Assembly (NCBI GenBank): GCA_035048495.1
Contig: CM068544.1
Coordinates: forward strand, 10,968,138 to 11,032,137
Origin: Euptelea pleiosperma
Lineage: Eukaryota; Streptophyta; Magnoliopsida; Ranunculales; Eupteleaceae
DNA length: 64,000 nt
Reading direction: 5' to 3'
Each line of letters begins with the position of its first letter. The stretch's first letter is position 1. Below, piece after piece: positions 46,413-59,008 of this stretch. The notes below the pieces were generated by a model. That model saw only the letters and a program-made list of their open reading frames with translations, was not told the origin of the DNA and searched no databases. Both the position numbers and the translations under genes were made by a program.

Positions 46413-47408
46413 TGATATTTGCTTAAAAGTGCGTATTTCCCACTGTTATCTTCTAAGCGTTTTCACACTCTCCTACGTTAAAATGCTCTATTTATCTACT
46501 TTTCTACGTAAGAGTCTCTTTTGTTGCGTAGAACACACTTTTCTGGACGAAATGGTATATTTGCATGCATTAAACACATTTTTGGAAGTCTAGACATGAA
46601 GTCATTCTGATAGAGTCTCATTACGCGCTTCTTCTGTCGTAGGAAACCCCGATGGGACAATTCTCGAGACTTGCGATCCCACATTGATCAGAAAAGCCCA
46701 TTATCAAAGCTTAAAGAGCCCACATGCTATGACTAGAAGATATGGGCCAAATATGGGCTGAATAAGAGGACCAAAAAGTCGGCCCAAAGAATGAAGAGAG
46801 CAGGAGAGCCAATGACCAAGAGACGGACCAAAGCGTTTAAAGCCACATGAGTCAGCAAGGAATGATAGTCTACTCTACTGGAGAAGCGTGAGGATGGTCA
46901 CAGTGAAGACCAGGGTTCCAGACCCTCTGCCAATACTTTTATCTCCATTTTCTGATATTTTCTCTCTCATCTCTCCTTATTCTCTCTCTTTTCATCTCTC
47001 GGTCCTCAAATCTACTGACCTAACCCCAAAACTCCTGCCCATTGGCTCTGTCTCATCTCCTTTAGCTTTCTGACCGTTGGATCTTCAATCGGACCGTTGG
47101 ATCTTCCACCGGACCGTTGGATTTCTCTTGATCCGTCAATCTACCAATCTGGGTCCCAATCAAGTCACCATCCATCCGATCGCCATTAGATTGTCTGTCA
47201 CATCATCTTGTGAGACGATGGACATCATCATGTGGGCCAATAGTCGGGCCCATCATCATCGACCCGCTGTCCGACCATTTAGTGGACCCCATGAATTTCA
47301 AAATAATTTAAATTAAATTTTAAAAAAAGGGAGGGTCCACTAAATGGGGAAATTCCCCAAAGAAAAGTAGTGTTTTACTTAAAAAAAAAAAATTTATTTC
47401 CTAAAATT

Positions 47409-47449
47409 CCTAATTTCCATTAATGGAAATTAGGAGCTTATATAAAGGG
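47409..47449 (+). promoter_or_regulatory. LTR promoter of F: CArG palindrome and TATA box
   Basis: The perfect 26-bp palindrome 47409-47434 is again centred on CCATTAATGG (47417-47426). Its outer arms are CCTAATTT rather than the CCCTATTT of N, and both arms changed together. TTATATAAAGG follows at 47439-47449. Confidence 0.7.
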
Positions 47450-47592
47450 GGAAGGAGGGGGACGAACCCTAATTTTCAAAACCCTTTTCTCCTCTCCTTC
47501 CCCCCACATCATTCCTCCTTCTTCCCCCTCATTTTTCTCCTCTTGTTCTTCTCCTTTTTCCTTCTTCTTCTTCTTCTTCTTCATCCTTCGCC

Positions 47593-47964
47593 GGAGTTGC
47601 AGGCCTGCAACTCCAGCTGTCTTCTTCTTCTTCATACCCTTCTTCCTCCTCCTCCTGTTGCTTCGCCCACCAACACCCCCACAACGCTGCTGCACCACGG
47701 TACCGCCGCCAAACCGTGCCTCCTTCCTCCGGCGGACTGGTTCACATTAACCAGTCCACCTCCACCGCCTGAACCTGCTGCAGCACCGTCTCCCGCCTGC
47801 CGCCACTGCATTCATCCTTCTCTGGTCATCTTCTTCTCTTCTTTCTTCTTCTTCTTCTTCTTCTTCTTCTTCTTCTTCTTCTTCACATCTTTTTTATTTT
47901 CTTTTTTTGTTTTCTTCATCTTCTTACTCCCGTTTTCTACCGGAGTTGCAGCCTACAACTCCGG
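47593..47964. repeat. Self-complementary modules and CTT array, LTR F
   Basis: 47593-47614 is a perfect 22-bp palindrome with arms GGAGTTGCAGG. 47940-47964 has CCGGAGTTG arms. A CTT array is at about 47843-47885. Confidence 0.85.
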
Positions 47965-48922
47965 CCGGCAGCGCCCCCCAACCAGTCCAGTCAGCCTCTC
48001 TCTCCTCTCTCTCCTGTCGCCGTCTTCATCCTCTCTCAAGCAATAAAGAAACCAGAAAAAAAAAAAGAAAGAAAAGAAAAAGAGAAGAAAAGGAAAAAGG
48101 AGGAGGTTGTTTCCTTCTCCCAAACCGTGAGAACACTTGCCACATCTCCTATGCACCTACTGCCCCCGTCTAAGTTCCATGATCAGCAACTCTCTGCTCA
48201 CCTCAGTCTATGCACGATCTTGCACACACCTGCCCCCGATCAGACATCCTCATCACTTCTCCCACACCATCTAATGGGCGTACAAACCATCAACCTTGCT
48301 GGTTCTCCTTCTTCACCGCTTGATTTCACCAATCATCTCCCTCTGGTATATTCAATGGTAATTTCTCTCTAAACTCATTTTCTCTCTCTACATAGCTCAT
48401 TCGTGAACTTTCTCTCTCTAGTTCTCTCTCTACATCCCTCTCTTATTAAAATGCTTTCTAGTTTAGTTATTTTGTCAGATTTTTGCTGTAAAAGACAATT
48501 TTGATTAAATGAAGTTGATTTGAGAATGATGTGGTACATGCAAATTTTTCATTATCTTTTTGTGTTCTTATTCGCGCTAATCCTACTAATCCCGAGTGTG
48601 GATCGACATCCGACACAAGCCACTGTGCAAAATTACTCATTCTGCAGGTTAAAAGTCTCGGATTAATTAAAAATGTGTTGAAGTTAGGGTTTCCGTAACC
48701 AACGACGCGGAAAAATCCTACTTTCAGTACCTGATGATCGGAAGAATGAATGTACCTGCATTTCCAGAGATATAACAGTAATAACAAATGCATGAGACTC
48801 ATGTACTCTAGGAATATCGGAATTGCCTTTCCGAAAGCGTTAAGTTTTACATTTTCAGCCAGACATGACGGGAGTGACAGGCACCCCCAACCAAGTTGGA
48901 GCACAGGAGACTGAGTGGATTA

Positions 48923-51900
48923 TCAGTCGACATAGACAGGATCGATGAGATCAATTTTAGAATTCTGTATGAACGACACATCAAGTTCATGGAACTGCTT
49001 TAGACGCTAGCCATTTACTTGGAATGAGGAGTGATCCTTGGGATCCTCAATAGTGATTGCCCCAAAGGGTGTGACTTCTGTGACCGTATAAGGACCGGTC
49101 CACCTAGATTTTAGTTTTCCAGGGAAGAGATGAAGATGAGAATTATAAAGAAGGACCTTCTGTCCTGGATGGAACTCTTTCCTGAGGATGCTTTTGTCAT
49201 GTATCCACTTCATCTTTGCTTTGTAATTCTTCGACAAGTTGTAGGCATCATTTCTGAGTTCTTCTAACTCATTTATTTCAAGTTTCCTCTCCTCCCCTGC
49301 GGTTTCTAGGTCGAAGTTAAGCTTCTTAATGGCCCACAAGGCACGATATTCAATCTCTACTGGAAGATGACAGGGTTTCCCAAAGACCAGACGATAGGGA
49401 GACATATTGAGTGGTGTCTTGTAGGCGGTTCTGTATACCCATAAAGCATCAGTGAGACGAGTAGACCAGTCTTTACGTGTGGTATTGACTGTCTTCTCCA
49501 AGATCTGCTTGATCTGATGATTAGAAACCTCTACTTGACCACTAGTCTGCGGATGATAAGCTAGGGCAACCTTGTGGGTTACCCCATACTTTTTCATTAA
49601 TTTCTCGAATATCCTATTGCAGAAATGGGTGCCCCCATCACTAATGATGGCCTTAGGGGCACCGAAGCGGGCGAAGATGAACTCTTTTAGGAATTTGACC
49701 ACCACTTTGTGGTCATTGGTCTTGGTGGGAATGGCTTCTATCCATTTGGAGACATAGTCTACCGTAAGGAGAATGTACTCAAAACCATAGAAAACTGAAA
49801 AGGGACCCATGAAGTCGATGCCCCAGATGTCAAATATTTCATCGACCTGGATGGGAGTTAGGGGCATCATGTTCCTCTGGGAGATGCGGCCTAGATGCTG
49901 GCAATTAGGACAGGTTTTGCTGTAGATGTGGGCATCTTTAAATAATGTGGGCCAGTAGAATCCGCATTGCAGCACTTTTTCTGCAGTCTTCTTAGTGCTG
50001 AAATGACCACCACAAGGTTGGTCATGACACGAGGACAAGATATTGAGTTGGTCCGACTCAGGGACACAGAGACGAATGATCTGGTCAGGATAGTATTTAT
50101 ACAAATAAGGGTCATCCCAAGAGTAGTATTTAATTCTTGCTAGGAATTGGCTTTTGTCCTGTTTTGACCAGTGTGAAGGCATTTCTTCGGTGACAAGGTA
50201 GAATCCATTGAATTAATCGAGGCCTGGTTTCCTTTTTCGACATGAGATAACGAAGGGCTGCATGATCAGTGTACACGACCACCTTAGTGGCTAAGAGGTA
50301 CTGACAAAATTTATCAAGGGCGAAGACTACCGCCAGGAGTTCTTTCTCAGTGGTGGAGTAATTCATTTGGGCAAAGTTAAGAGTTTTGCTCGCGTAGTAG
50401 ATCACGTGTGACCTTTTGTCAACTCTCTGCCCTAGTACAGCGCCTAACGCATAGTCAGAAGCAATGCACATTACCTTGAAAGGTAGAGTCCAGTCTGGGG
50501 GACGGATAATGGGAGCAGTAGTGAGCTCAGATTTGAGACGCTCAAATGCCTTGACATAGTCAGCATTAAAGTCGAAAAGGCTATCTTTAGCTAAAAGATG
50601 GGACAGAGGTCGAGCGATTTGAGAGAAGTCCTTGATGAATTGCCTATAGAATCCTCCGTGTCCCAAAAAGGATCGGATGTCACGCACGGACTTAGGAATG
50701 GGCAAGGTCGAGATGATATCGATTTTAGCTTTGTCGACCTCAATGCCCTGATGGGAAATGACATGTCCCAGAACTATGCCTTTCTTCACCATGAAGTGAC
50801 ATTTCTCCGAATTGAGGACAAGTCGCTTGTCCTGACAGCGTTAAAGTACAAGCCCTAGATGGTTCAGACAGTCATCAAAGGATGACCCAAAAACTGAGAA
50901 GTCATCCATAAAGACTTCGAGGAATCTTTCCACCATGTCAGAGAATATGCTCATCATACACCGTTGAAAGGTCGCGGGTGCATTGCAGAGGCCAAAGGGC
51001 ATGCGCTTGTAGGCAAAAGTGCCAAAGGGACAGGTGAAAGTCGTCTTCTCGTGATCCTTAGGGCGATGGGTATTTGATTATACCCAGAGTAACTATCAAG
51101 GAAGCAGTAATAAGAGTGACCTGCTAGTCTCTCCAACATCTGGTCTATGAACGGTAATGGAAAATGGTCCTTCCTAGTGTTGGCGTTGAGTCGTCTGTAA
51201 TCGATGCAGACTCTCCACCCTTTCTTCAGGCGCTGGGTGACCATTTCCTTGTTCTCATTTTCCACAACTGTGAATCCTGCCTTTTTAGGGACGACATGAA
51301 TAGGACTCACCCATTTGCTGTCGGAGATGGGGTAGATGATACTCGCATCTAACAGTTTGAAGACCTCATCCCGGACTACTTCCTTCAAGACGGGGTTCAA
51401 CCTCCTCTGGTGTTCTCGAGAGGTTTTGGATTCATCCTCGAGATAGATGTGATGTTGGCACACTGAGGGGTCTATGCCTCGAATATCATCTATAGTCCAA
51501 CCTATCACAGATTTATGCTCGTTGAGCAACTCGAGAAGTTTCTTACGTTCACTCGCAGACAAAGCGGAAGCAATAATGACAGGGTAGGTTTCTTAGGACC
51601 AAGATAGACATAGGAAAGATCTGTGGGAAGAGGCTTAAGCTCAAATGTCGGAGCAAATGGAGTTGAAGTAGGTGTCACAGAAGACACAGATTGAAGAGGT
51701 TTGACTTCAATAGGTAAAGGAAGGATGGGTTCTCTGGCCATGGTTATCAGAGGTTCGAACTCGATGAGTGGAGCGGGGATCTCTATCAGTGGAGCAGTCT
51801 CCAAAAGATCATTGAGATTAGAAATGGCTGACTCTGTGGCAAAGTCAGCTCTAAAGTGTTCTAGACACTGCTTAAGAATATCTTCGGTGGAGTCCGGGAT

Positions 51901-54009
51901 TAGACTCTCAATGGCATGCATTTCATCGGTCACTTCGCGATCGGCATCCTGTTGCATTAAACGAAAGATATTGACCTCAGCTTTGAGATTTCCGAAAGCA
52001 ATGGATATGTTTTCGTCCCGGCACCCGATGTGTGCATTCGCGGTGGCAAGGAATGGACAGCCTAAGATGATCGGAATGCGATTATCCTGACACGGCTCGG
52101 TGTCGAGAATGATAAAGTCCACAGGATAATAAAAGTCAGCGACTTTTACTAGGACATCTTCAATGATTCCTCCTGGAATCTTGATGGACTGATTAGCTAA
52201 TTTTAGGGTGACATTGGTAGGCTTCATATCTTTCAATCCTAACTGCTGATATACCGAGAACGGTATGAGGTTGACGCTAGCCCCTAAATCTAGCAAGGCA
52301 GTGCAGCTAAAAGTGTCTCTAATTTTGCATTGGACAGTTGGGCTACCCGGATCCTTGTGTTTGATTACACTGTTGCGTTGAATGAACGCGGTAGCTTTTT
52401 TTGCCAAGAAGGCAGCTTTGGGTACATGTGTATGCCTCTTGACTGTGCACAAGTCCTTGAGAAATTTGGCATAGGAGGGGATTTGCTTGATAGCAGAAAA
52501 GAATGGGATCTTTATCTGGACGTCTTTAAAGACATCTAAGATCTCTGAGAATTGCTGATCCCGCTTATCTTGGACAAGTCTGTCCGGGAAGGGAGGCTTT
52601 ACTCGACAAATGGATTTATCTTTAGCCTTAGATTTCTGCACAGGGATATCTGATGTTGGTGCAGAGGTAGAGGAAGCAGAGGTAGGATTAGGACTAGTTT
52701 CCTCTGTGCGAGTGATGGGTGCTGGAGATGGCACCGACTGTGGTTGGACTCCCATGTCCACAGTTTTTCCTGACCGTAGGGTGGTTACAGCTTGCACCTC
52801 CCCTTGACAATTCTCATTCTGGCTCTGAGATTGGGAACCGATCTCATATACTGCCCCTTTGGCATTTCCTTTTGGGTTAGCGATGGGTTGGCTAGGGAAG
52901 ATGCCTTTAGCTTTCTCAGCTTCCAAGTTGCCTAAGCGTTGCTCTAGATGAAGCATAGATTGCTGTTGCTGTTGCTCTAGGCGTTGCATAGATTGAGTAA
53001 TGAGTTGAGCTAGAAGGTCCTCGATACCGGGTTTGGGGACCAACTGTTGGGGGGCAGCTAATGGGAGCTGAGGCACCAATTCGCGATTCGAGCTCATCGG
53101 GGAATTATAGTTATATGCTGGAGAATTAGTTGGGACAATCTGTTGGTTCTGAAAGTTCTGGGGAACTCTTTTTTGATTCTGAAATGTGCTCGGTTGTCCT
53201 AAGTACTGTCCCTGTTGGAAGTGCTGGTTCTGAGTAGAGGGGTACTGACTGTGCTGGTATTGTCCCTAATTGAATTGCCTATTGGGTTGATTGAACCCAA
53301 GAGGATACATGCCCTGAGGCTGACGCGGAGGTTGAGCTTGTGGTTGAGTAGACTGAGGCCTCCAAGAGAAGTTAGGATGGTTTCTCGTGTCAGGATGATA
53401 AGATTGACTGTACGAGTTCTGAGTGGGTGGTTTGTATGTGCTGAAAGCACAAATTTCTTCCTGAAGAGGAGTGGACCATCCTTCATTCAAAGGACAATGC
53501 TCAGTAGTATGGGAGGGTTGCAGACAAAGGGTGCAGGATTCCATAAGGCTCTCGTGTCCCACATGCATGACTGGGGTAGATTGTTGAGTAGGCTTTTGTA
53601 CTGACACAGCCAGTGCTGATACTGACTTGCTCAACTCTTGAATGACAGATCGAAGCTCAGTATCAACTGTAGCATCATGTCCCTTGGTTGTCCTTTGGAC
53701 CGAAGTGGTTCGACTGAACTCTGAGTCAGTCGTCCAATGTTGAGAGTTTTCTCCTAACTCTCCCAAGAATTTATATGCATCGGTCGGAGTTTGGTGTAGG
53801 AATTTTCCCTGGCACATTGACTTTACCATGGTCCGGGACTCATCAGTAGGTCCTTGATAGAAGACGTGGACAAGATTGCCCTTGTTGATGCTATGGTGGG
53901 GACACTTAGTCAGGTAGTCTCGGAATCTATCCCACGCTTCAAAAAACTTCTCATCGAACTTCTGTCGGAAGTCCTGGATGAGTTGCTTCATTTGGTTGGT
54001 CCGAGTCAT
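48923..54009 (-). pseudogene. Element E gag-pol remnant
   Basis: Collinear with D gag-pol but broken. The gag part 53266-54009 keeps the end of the capsid domain and the CX2CX4HX4C knuckle and ends at TAG 53266-53268 (CAG in D). Protease and linker follow in the same frame (Met at 53097, DLGASVNLIP present) until a one-base deletion near 51592. A second lost base near 51060 breaks RT within the YNQIP region. TAA at 50841-50843 replaces CAA. About 175 bp are deleted at 50200, between RNase H and integrase. Integrase 49007-50182 keeps the Asp-Asp-Glu triad but stops early at TAG 49007-49009 (CAG in D). Not functional. Confidence 0.9.
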
Positions 54010-55467
54010 GGTTCATCTCACGATCTCCTCTAGATCTACAAATACCGTGCGCTCCTCCCAACCAGAGGAACGTCTTCTTCCTCATCTCAAGAGCACACCA
54101 CTACCTGCAACACCGTGGGTGCTGCCTCTGCCCCCAACAGGTATCTTCTTCTTCTTCTTACCGTCAAGCTCGCCGGACTGGTTCGTCTTCTCCAGCGAGC
54201 TCTTCAGTTCTCTCTACACCTGCCGGAAAATACAGCATAGTTCCTTTCCCTTCTTGCATGTCAAGCACCAGCAACCCTTGAAAGCCTGCAACTTGCTGGT
54301 GAGAGTCCAGGCCGTTCTCCCATGCTGTTAACGCCTTGGAGAGGATTCCAAGCTACTGCACATCCACCACGTTGCTGTCCAATATTGTTTCTGCTGGTGC
54401 ACCGCCACCTCCATCAACGCCGGCAAACTTTCCTGCTCCACGGACCTGCAAACACCACAGCTGCTGCCCCCTCACTCTCTTCTCCCCATCTCCACCACAG
54501 ATCTTGGTCTCTCTCCATTCACATTCCAAATGATCCCACAGAAAACCCAGCTGCCCAAACCGTTGGACTGAAACGTCTTGGGTTCGCCTGAACCTCCACC
54601 CAAACGCTACTCGCCCCACCTGCAAACGGTTCACCACGTCTCCCCCATCTTCAGCAATCATTCCCAAAAGAAGAAGAAGGGAGGAGGAAGCAAAGTGAAC
54701 CACTCCATTCTTCAACCTCAATCCCGTTTTCTCTTCCGTTTGAAGAAGTAGAAGGGAGGAGGAAGCGGCAGCTTCTCTACCACCACCGTGGTTGCAATAC
54801 CTCCTTCCACATGAGTAGCGACCATATCCTCCCGGTAAGTGGTAAGTTTCTCTCTCTACCTTCCTCTTTCTCTTTCTCTCACTTTCTCTCTCTAGGCCTT
54901 CCTCTCTCTCTCTAAAAACTCTTAAACTCTCTCTCTCTCTACCATTTCTTTTCTCTCTAAGTTTCTCTCTTTAGGGATCCTTTTCTCATCATTTCTCTCT
55001 CTAGAACTCTCTTTCTCTCTCTAACCCTCCCTTATTCTCTCTCTACTTTTCCCTGTTTACTAGTTGACTTTGATTATGCATGATGAGAAGTTTTGATTAT
55101 CATGCTTTGTAATCGACATATGATTTAAATGAATTAGTTTGATGTTGATGGTGTTTGATTATTTTAATGTTTATTTAATCTCACTCATTTTTAGTGTTCA
55201 AGATCTTCCGAAAATCTCAAAAGAATGTTTTTGAAATCACTTTTATCACCATTCTCACCCTTTCATCCTTTTACTTTTAGCAATTTCTGAGAAAAATCCA
55301 TCATTTTATGTTCTTAATTTGTACAAACTAACCCCGAGTGCGATCGACATCCGACACGAGCCACTATGCAAAATTGCTCATTTTATAGGTTAAATGTCTC
55401 GGATAAATTAAAAATGTGTTGAGATTAGGGTAACCGTAACCAACGACGCAGAAAAACCCTACTTTTA
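54010..55467 (+). mobile_element. Element G 5' LTR, 3' portion
   Basis: Begins at an abrupt junction with element E gag. Pyrimidine-rich leader, then a doubled donor-like CCG|GTAAGTG|GTAAGT at 54834/54842, CT-rich putative intron to TTTTATAG at 55388, and the terminal block ending CTACTTTTA at 55467. U3 and promoter are missing. Small frames (for example 54322-54591) show no family similarity. Confidence 0.8.
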
Positions 55468-57253
55468 AATGGCGCCGCTGCCGCTCGGGTGTTCGGGAGT
55501 GCGAAAAAGGACGTAAAGACGGAATTGGAAAGTTGCCAAATCAGAAAGCTGCTCAATTTGGACAGCTCGACCTTTTCGGGAAACTTTCTATTCTTTGATT
55601 TTTAGTGATTTTTAGCAGTTTTTAAATTACTATTTTTAATGCTTCGGAAGGCCGAGTGTAATTTGTAATAATTTAGGAATTTTACTGCTTTCCATATAAC
55701 TGCTAGATCTTGTTCTAGGATTTTTTAGAAACCCTAGATTAAGTGAAAAATACCAAAAAAATCAAAAATCAAAATTCAAAAAAATTAGGATTTTATATTC
55801 TGCAGATTTTTAGAAATCACCAATCAAGGATTTGCGATTTTTGGAAAGATTCTAAAATCTTGAAACTCTGCTTAATTAGGGTTTCCCCTCTTAGAAGTTT
55901 CCTCTTTAAAAGAATTTCTATCTTTAGAAATCTTTCGAATTTGGAAAAGTCTGCAAAAGGAAACACCCCAAATCTAGCAGAATTTCAATTTTGGGAAATT
56001 TCCAAAATTGTAAGGGATCTCGCAATCAAATCTTTCTTGGAAGATCTCCACAGTTCGGGAAACATTCCAATCTAGGTATTTTCCAATCTGGGAATTCCTA
56101 AATTTTAACCCACCTCAAATTTGGAAAATAATTCAAAAACTTGCCTAACTCCATTGATTGTTCTGTGAACCCTAAAAAGGCAAGGATCTTCCAAATAGAA
56201 GCCCAAATACCTAGACCGTGCGATCTAACATTTCTATAGGAACACAATCCAGTGTGGGTAGGAAGCGAAAGCTCAAAGAGGTGGAGTCGGGCCCAAGCCC
56301 ATTAGGATACCCCTCCCTAACCCACGGAGGCGACCTCGTGGTGTGGCCCACGGAGGTAAGTCTCTATCCTCGCCTTGAGTGCGATACAGAACAATTTGGG
56401 TGAATCATTGCCACTTGTCTATTTGCTTTCGCATACATATTATTCGACTTGCGTGGCGTGGCCATTAATCAATCAACTCTAAGAGAGCAAACCCAGCTCC
56501 AAAATTCAAACTGGTGGGATTTCATCACCCACCTCATCACTCCAGCTGAAATTGATCCCCAGGATCCATCTATAATAAAAAGAATCAAGAAGTAGAGCCA
56601 ATTAGCCCGGTGTTCGAAGAAAAATCCACACAAAGTGAACCCGCTTAACATCCAATCGAAATAAGACCACGAGCGCGGGTCCCTGTTGTCTAACACACCC
56701 ATAAGTCCCTACTACTCAAGTACACTGAGCTCGACGTGGCATCTTGGACTATTCGGCGGCTAGTTGCGTGTGGCCTAGGAACACGCACCAACCCTAGCTT
56801 AACCCTAGGGAACACTCTTCTTATACACTTGACCAATCCGGTTAGTCTGGGACGTACTTAAGATAGCCATTGTGCCGCACGTCTGTCTAGGCTTTAGATT
56901 GTCTTGTTGTTGACTAGAGTTAGTACTAAAGGATTCGCTCTGAAGAGTGTAGCCTGGTGAGAACCTCTGAGTGCAAACAGTTAGTCTGGCGATTAAAAGA
57001 TAAACCAGTGGTCCGCCCACTGTCATAATCTACTCTAGCCCCCAAACTAACAAAGATAATTCCGAAAATATATCCTCATTGCTTAGAATAGGATTATCTA
57101 TGCTTGGTGTGCATCATTTAGGATAGTGTTCCTCTCTGGCAACTTTTTGCCAAGTGTAGGGCTCGCTTTTTAAACGTATGTCAGTTGGACATATCCTATC
57201 CTTTGACTGATTTGATCTGAGAGTCAGTCTACTGCACCCCTCTATCTCCTCTG
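55468..57253 (+). mobile_element. Element G leader with primer-binding site
   Basis: Primer-binding site TGGCGCCGCTGCCG starts at 55470. Splice-donor-like GAG|GTAAGT at 56356 and candidate acceptor TGCATCATTTAG near 57111. Otherwise untranslated and homologous to the N and D leaders. Confidence 0.85.
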
Positions 57254-59008
57254 ATGGTAGATGAACGACCTCTGTATGAGACCTACTACAGTTTCTGTGA
57301 GAATCGAGGTGATCACTCTCAACAATGGTATGACAATTCTGTGTATCATCATGATACTCTAGTCTCGCACACTTCTACAGGGTCTGATAATCACCGAGAT
57401 CCGGAGTACAATTCTGTACTCCAAGAGCTTAAAAATTCAGTCTCTGCCCTTCGTGCCACGGTCCAGCAACCTGTGTACCATTCCCAGTCTGTAGGATATT
57501 ACCTTCCTATCCAGCAAGATGTCTGTACCTTTCCATCTCCAATGCAGACCTCCTATGACAACACTTATTATCCGGATAATAGGAGTCACCATAACTTTGG
57601 TTGGGAATAGTCTGCCCTCCCGCAGCAACTACCGTAGGATAATTATCCTTCCGGGTTCCATCAACCCAATGGAGAGCATGACTGGCAATACTCGCAATCC
57701 CAGTACCCGTCCTATCCACAGAATGATTATTCTGATCAACAATGGGCCCCTCAGGATTTCCAAAATCAGCAGCTAGTCCCAGACTCCACTCTGCCTTACA
57801 ACTTTCATACCCAGTCGGACTACAATCAAGAGTTGGCACCTCAGCTCCCCTTGGCTGAACCACCTTCATTGGCTACTAAACCCTGTCTAGAGGACCTTCT
57901 CTCTCAGTACATTGCCCAGCAACAACAGTATTTCCAAGGTCTAGAGCACCAACAACAGCAATCTATGGAAAGCTTGGAGCAACGTCTAGTTCAATTAGAA
58001 AATGAGAGAGAGGAAGTCAACTTCACTAGCTCACCAATAGCCTATCCTGAGGAAAATGATATGGCCACTGTCTATAATGAGGAGTCACACAATTGGACCA
58101 GGTACCAGAATTGCCAGGATTAAATAGAAGTTGTTACTACCCCTAGATCAAGCCCGATTATTGAGGAACTAGTGTATCCTTATACGGTGCCTTTAACAGC
58201 ACCAAATCTTGAACCTACCTCAGAGCAACCTATTTCTCACTCTACCTCTAATGACCCTGATGTCGATCTCCATGACACTGAGCTGTGTCTCGATCGTCGG
58301 ATCCCAACTGTGTTAGATCTACCGTTCCTCCCCACCTCCCTTGGATTGTGCAACAATAGTGATGAACCCGAGTCTCAATCTTTGGTACCCTTAACAGCAC
58401 CAACTTCTGGACCGAGCATAGAGGAACTTAGTTCCATCTCTATTTCTGATAATTCTTTCTCTACCCTAGATGCAGACATTCCTACTGATGAGCCATGTCT
58501 AGAACATGGGAATCATGTTGTCCTGAACCTACCGTTCCCCACCAAGGATGAAAATATTGAGTGTTGGGATTGGAACATCCCTATTAAATTAGGTAAGCTC
58601 GAGGGAGAGGCCAACAATTTTCACCCGCTACCCTACGTCGATATTATCGATGACCCTTGTGCCATGGAGAGTCTAATTCAGGACTCTCCCGAAGCTAAAT
58701 TATCCAAGTGTCAAGAACACTTTGAGTCTGACTTCATCTCGGAGTCCAACATTTCTGGTATTACTGATCTGCAGGAGTCTGCTCCATTCAGATACCTTCC
58801 CGCAAAACTCAATGAGTTTGTGGCTCTGCTAACCACGGTCAGAGAACCCACTATTACTCTCTTCTTAGTCTTTACTGAGAAGCTTCTATCCCTCCCCGCT
58901 GAACTAAATGTTTTTGCGGGACTGCTCAGAGAACTTACTGTCCTTCTCTCAGTCTACACTAAGAAAGACCTGTTCTACACAGGTATGCCTAGACAAGGGA
59001 TAGGATAG
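57254..59008 (+). pseudogene. Element G copy of the gag-derived ORF, decayed
   Basis: 1755 bp against 1752 in N, so length is conserved. Starts MVDERPLYETYYSF and ends PRQGIG plus TAG. Stops: TAG at 57608-57610 (CAG in N), TAG near 57637 (CAG in N) and TAA near 58121. Between the stops the frame is preserved: Met 57833 begins the coiled-coil segment (CLEDLLSQYIAQQQQ) and the 278-codon frame 58172-59008 covers both copies of the internal duplication and the linker. The encoded role is unknown, as for N. Confidence 0.85.

Larger units (their letters stand above)
46413..48726 (+). mobile_element. Solo LTR F inside element E
   Basis: 2314 bp, TGATATTTGC to CCTACTTTCA. Flanks are gtact (46408-46412) and gtacc (48727-48731), a duplication with one later substitution; the intact D trailer has gtacc at this site. 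Triple repeat from 47072, CArG palindrome 47409-47434, TATA 47439-47449, CTT leader with modules at 47593-47614 and 47940-47964, and a putative intron 48358-48647. Frames such as 47423-48046 are pyrimidine-rich low complexity. Confidence 0.9.
41425..54009 (-). mobile_element. Element E: autonomous-type element, 5'-truncated and decayed
   Basis: Minus-strand relative of D: 3' LTR 41425-44694, trailer 44695-46412, solo LTR F, then pol and part of gag up to 54009. The 5' part of gag, the leader, the primer site and the 5' LTR are missing. The left flank gacct (41420-41424) would be its target duplication, but no right copy survives. Confidence 0.88.
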
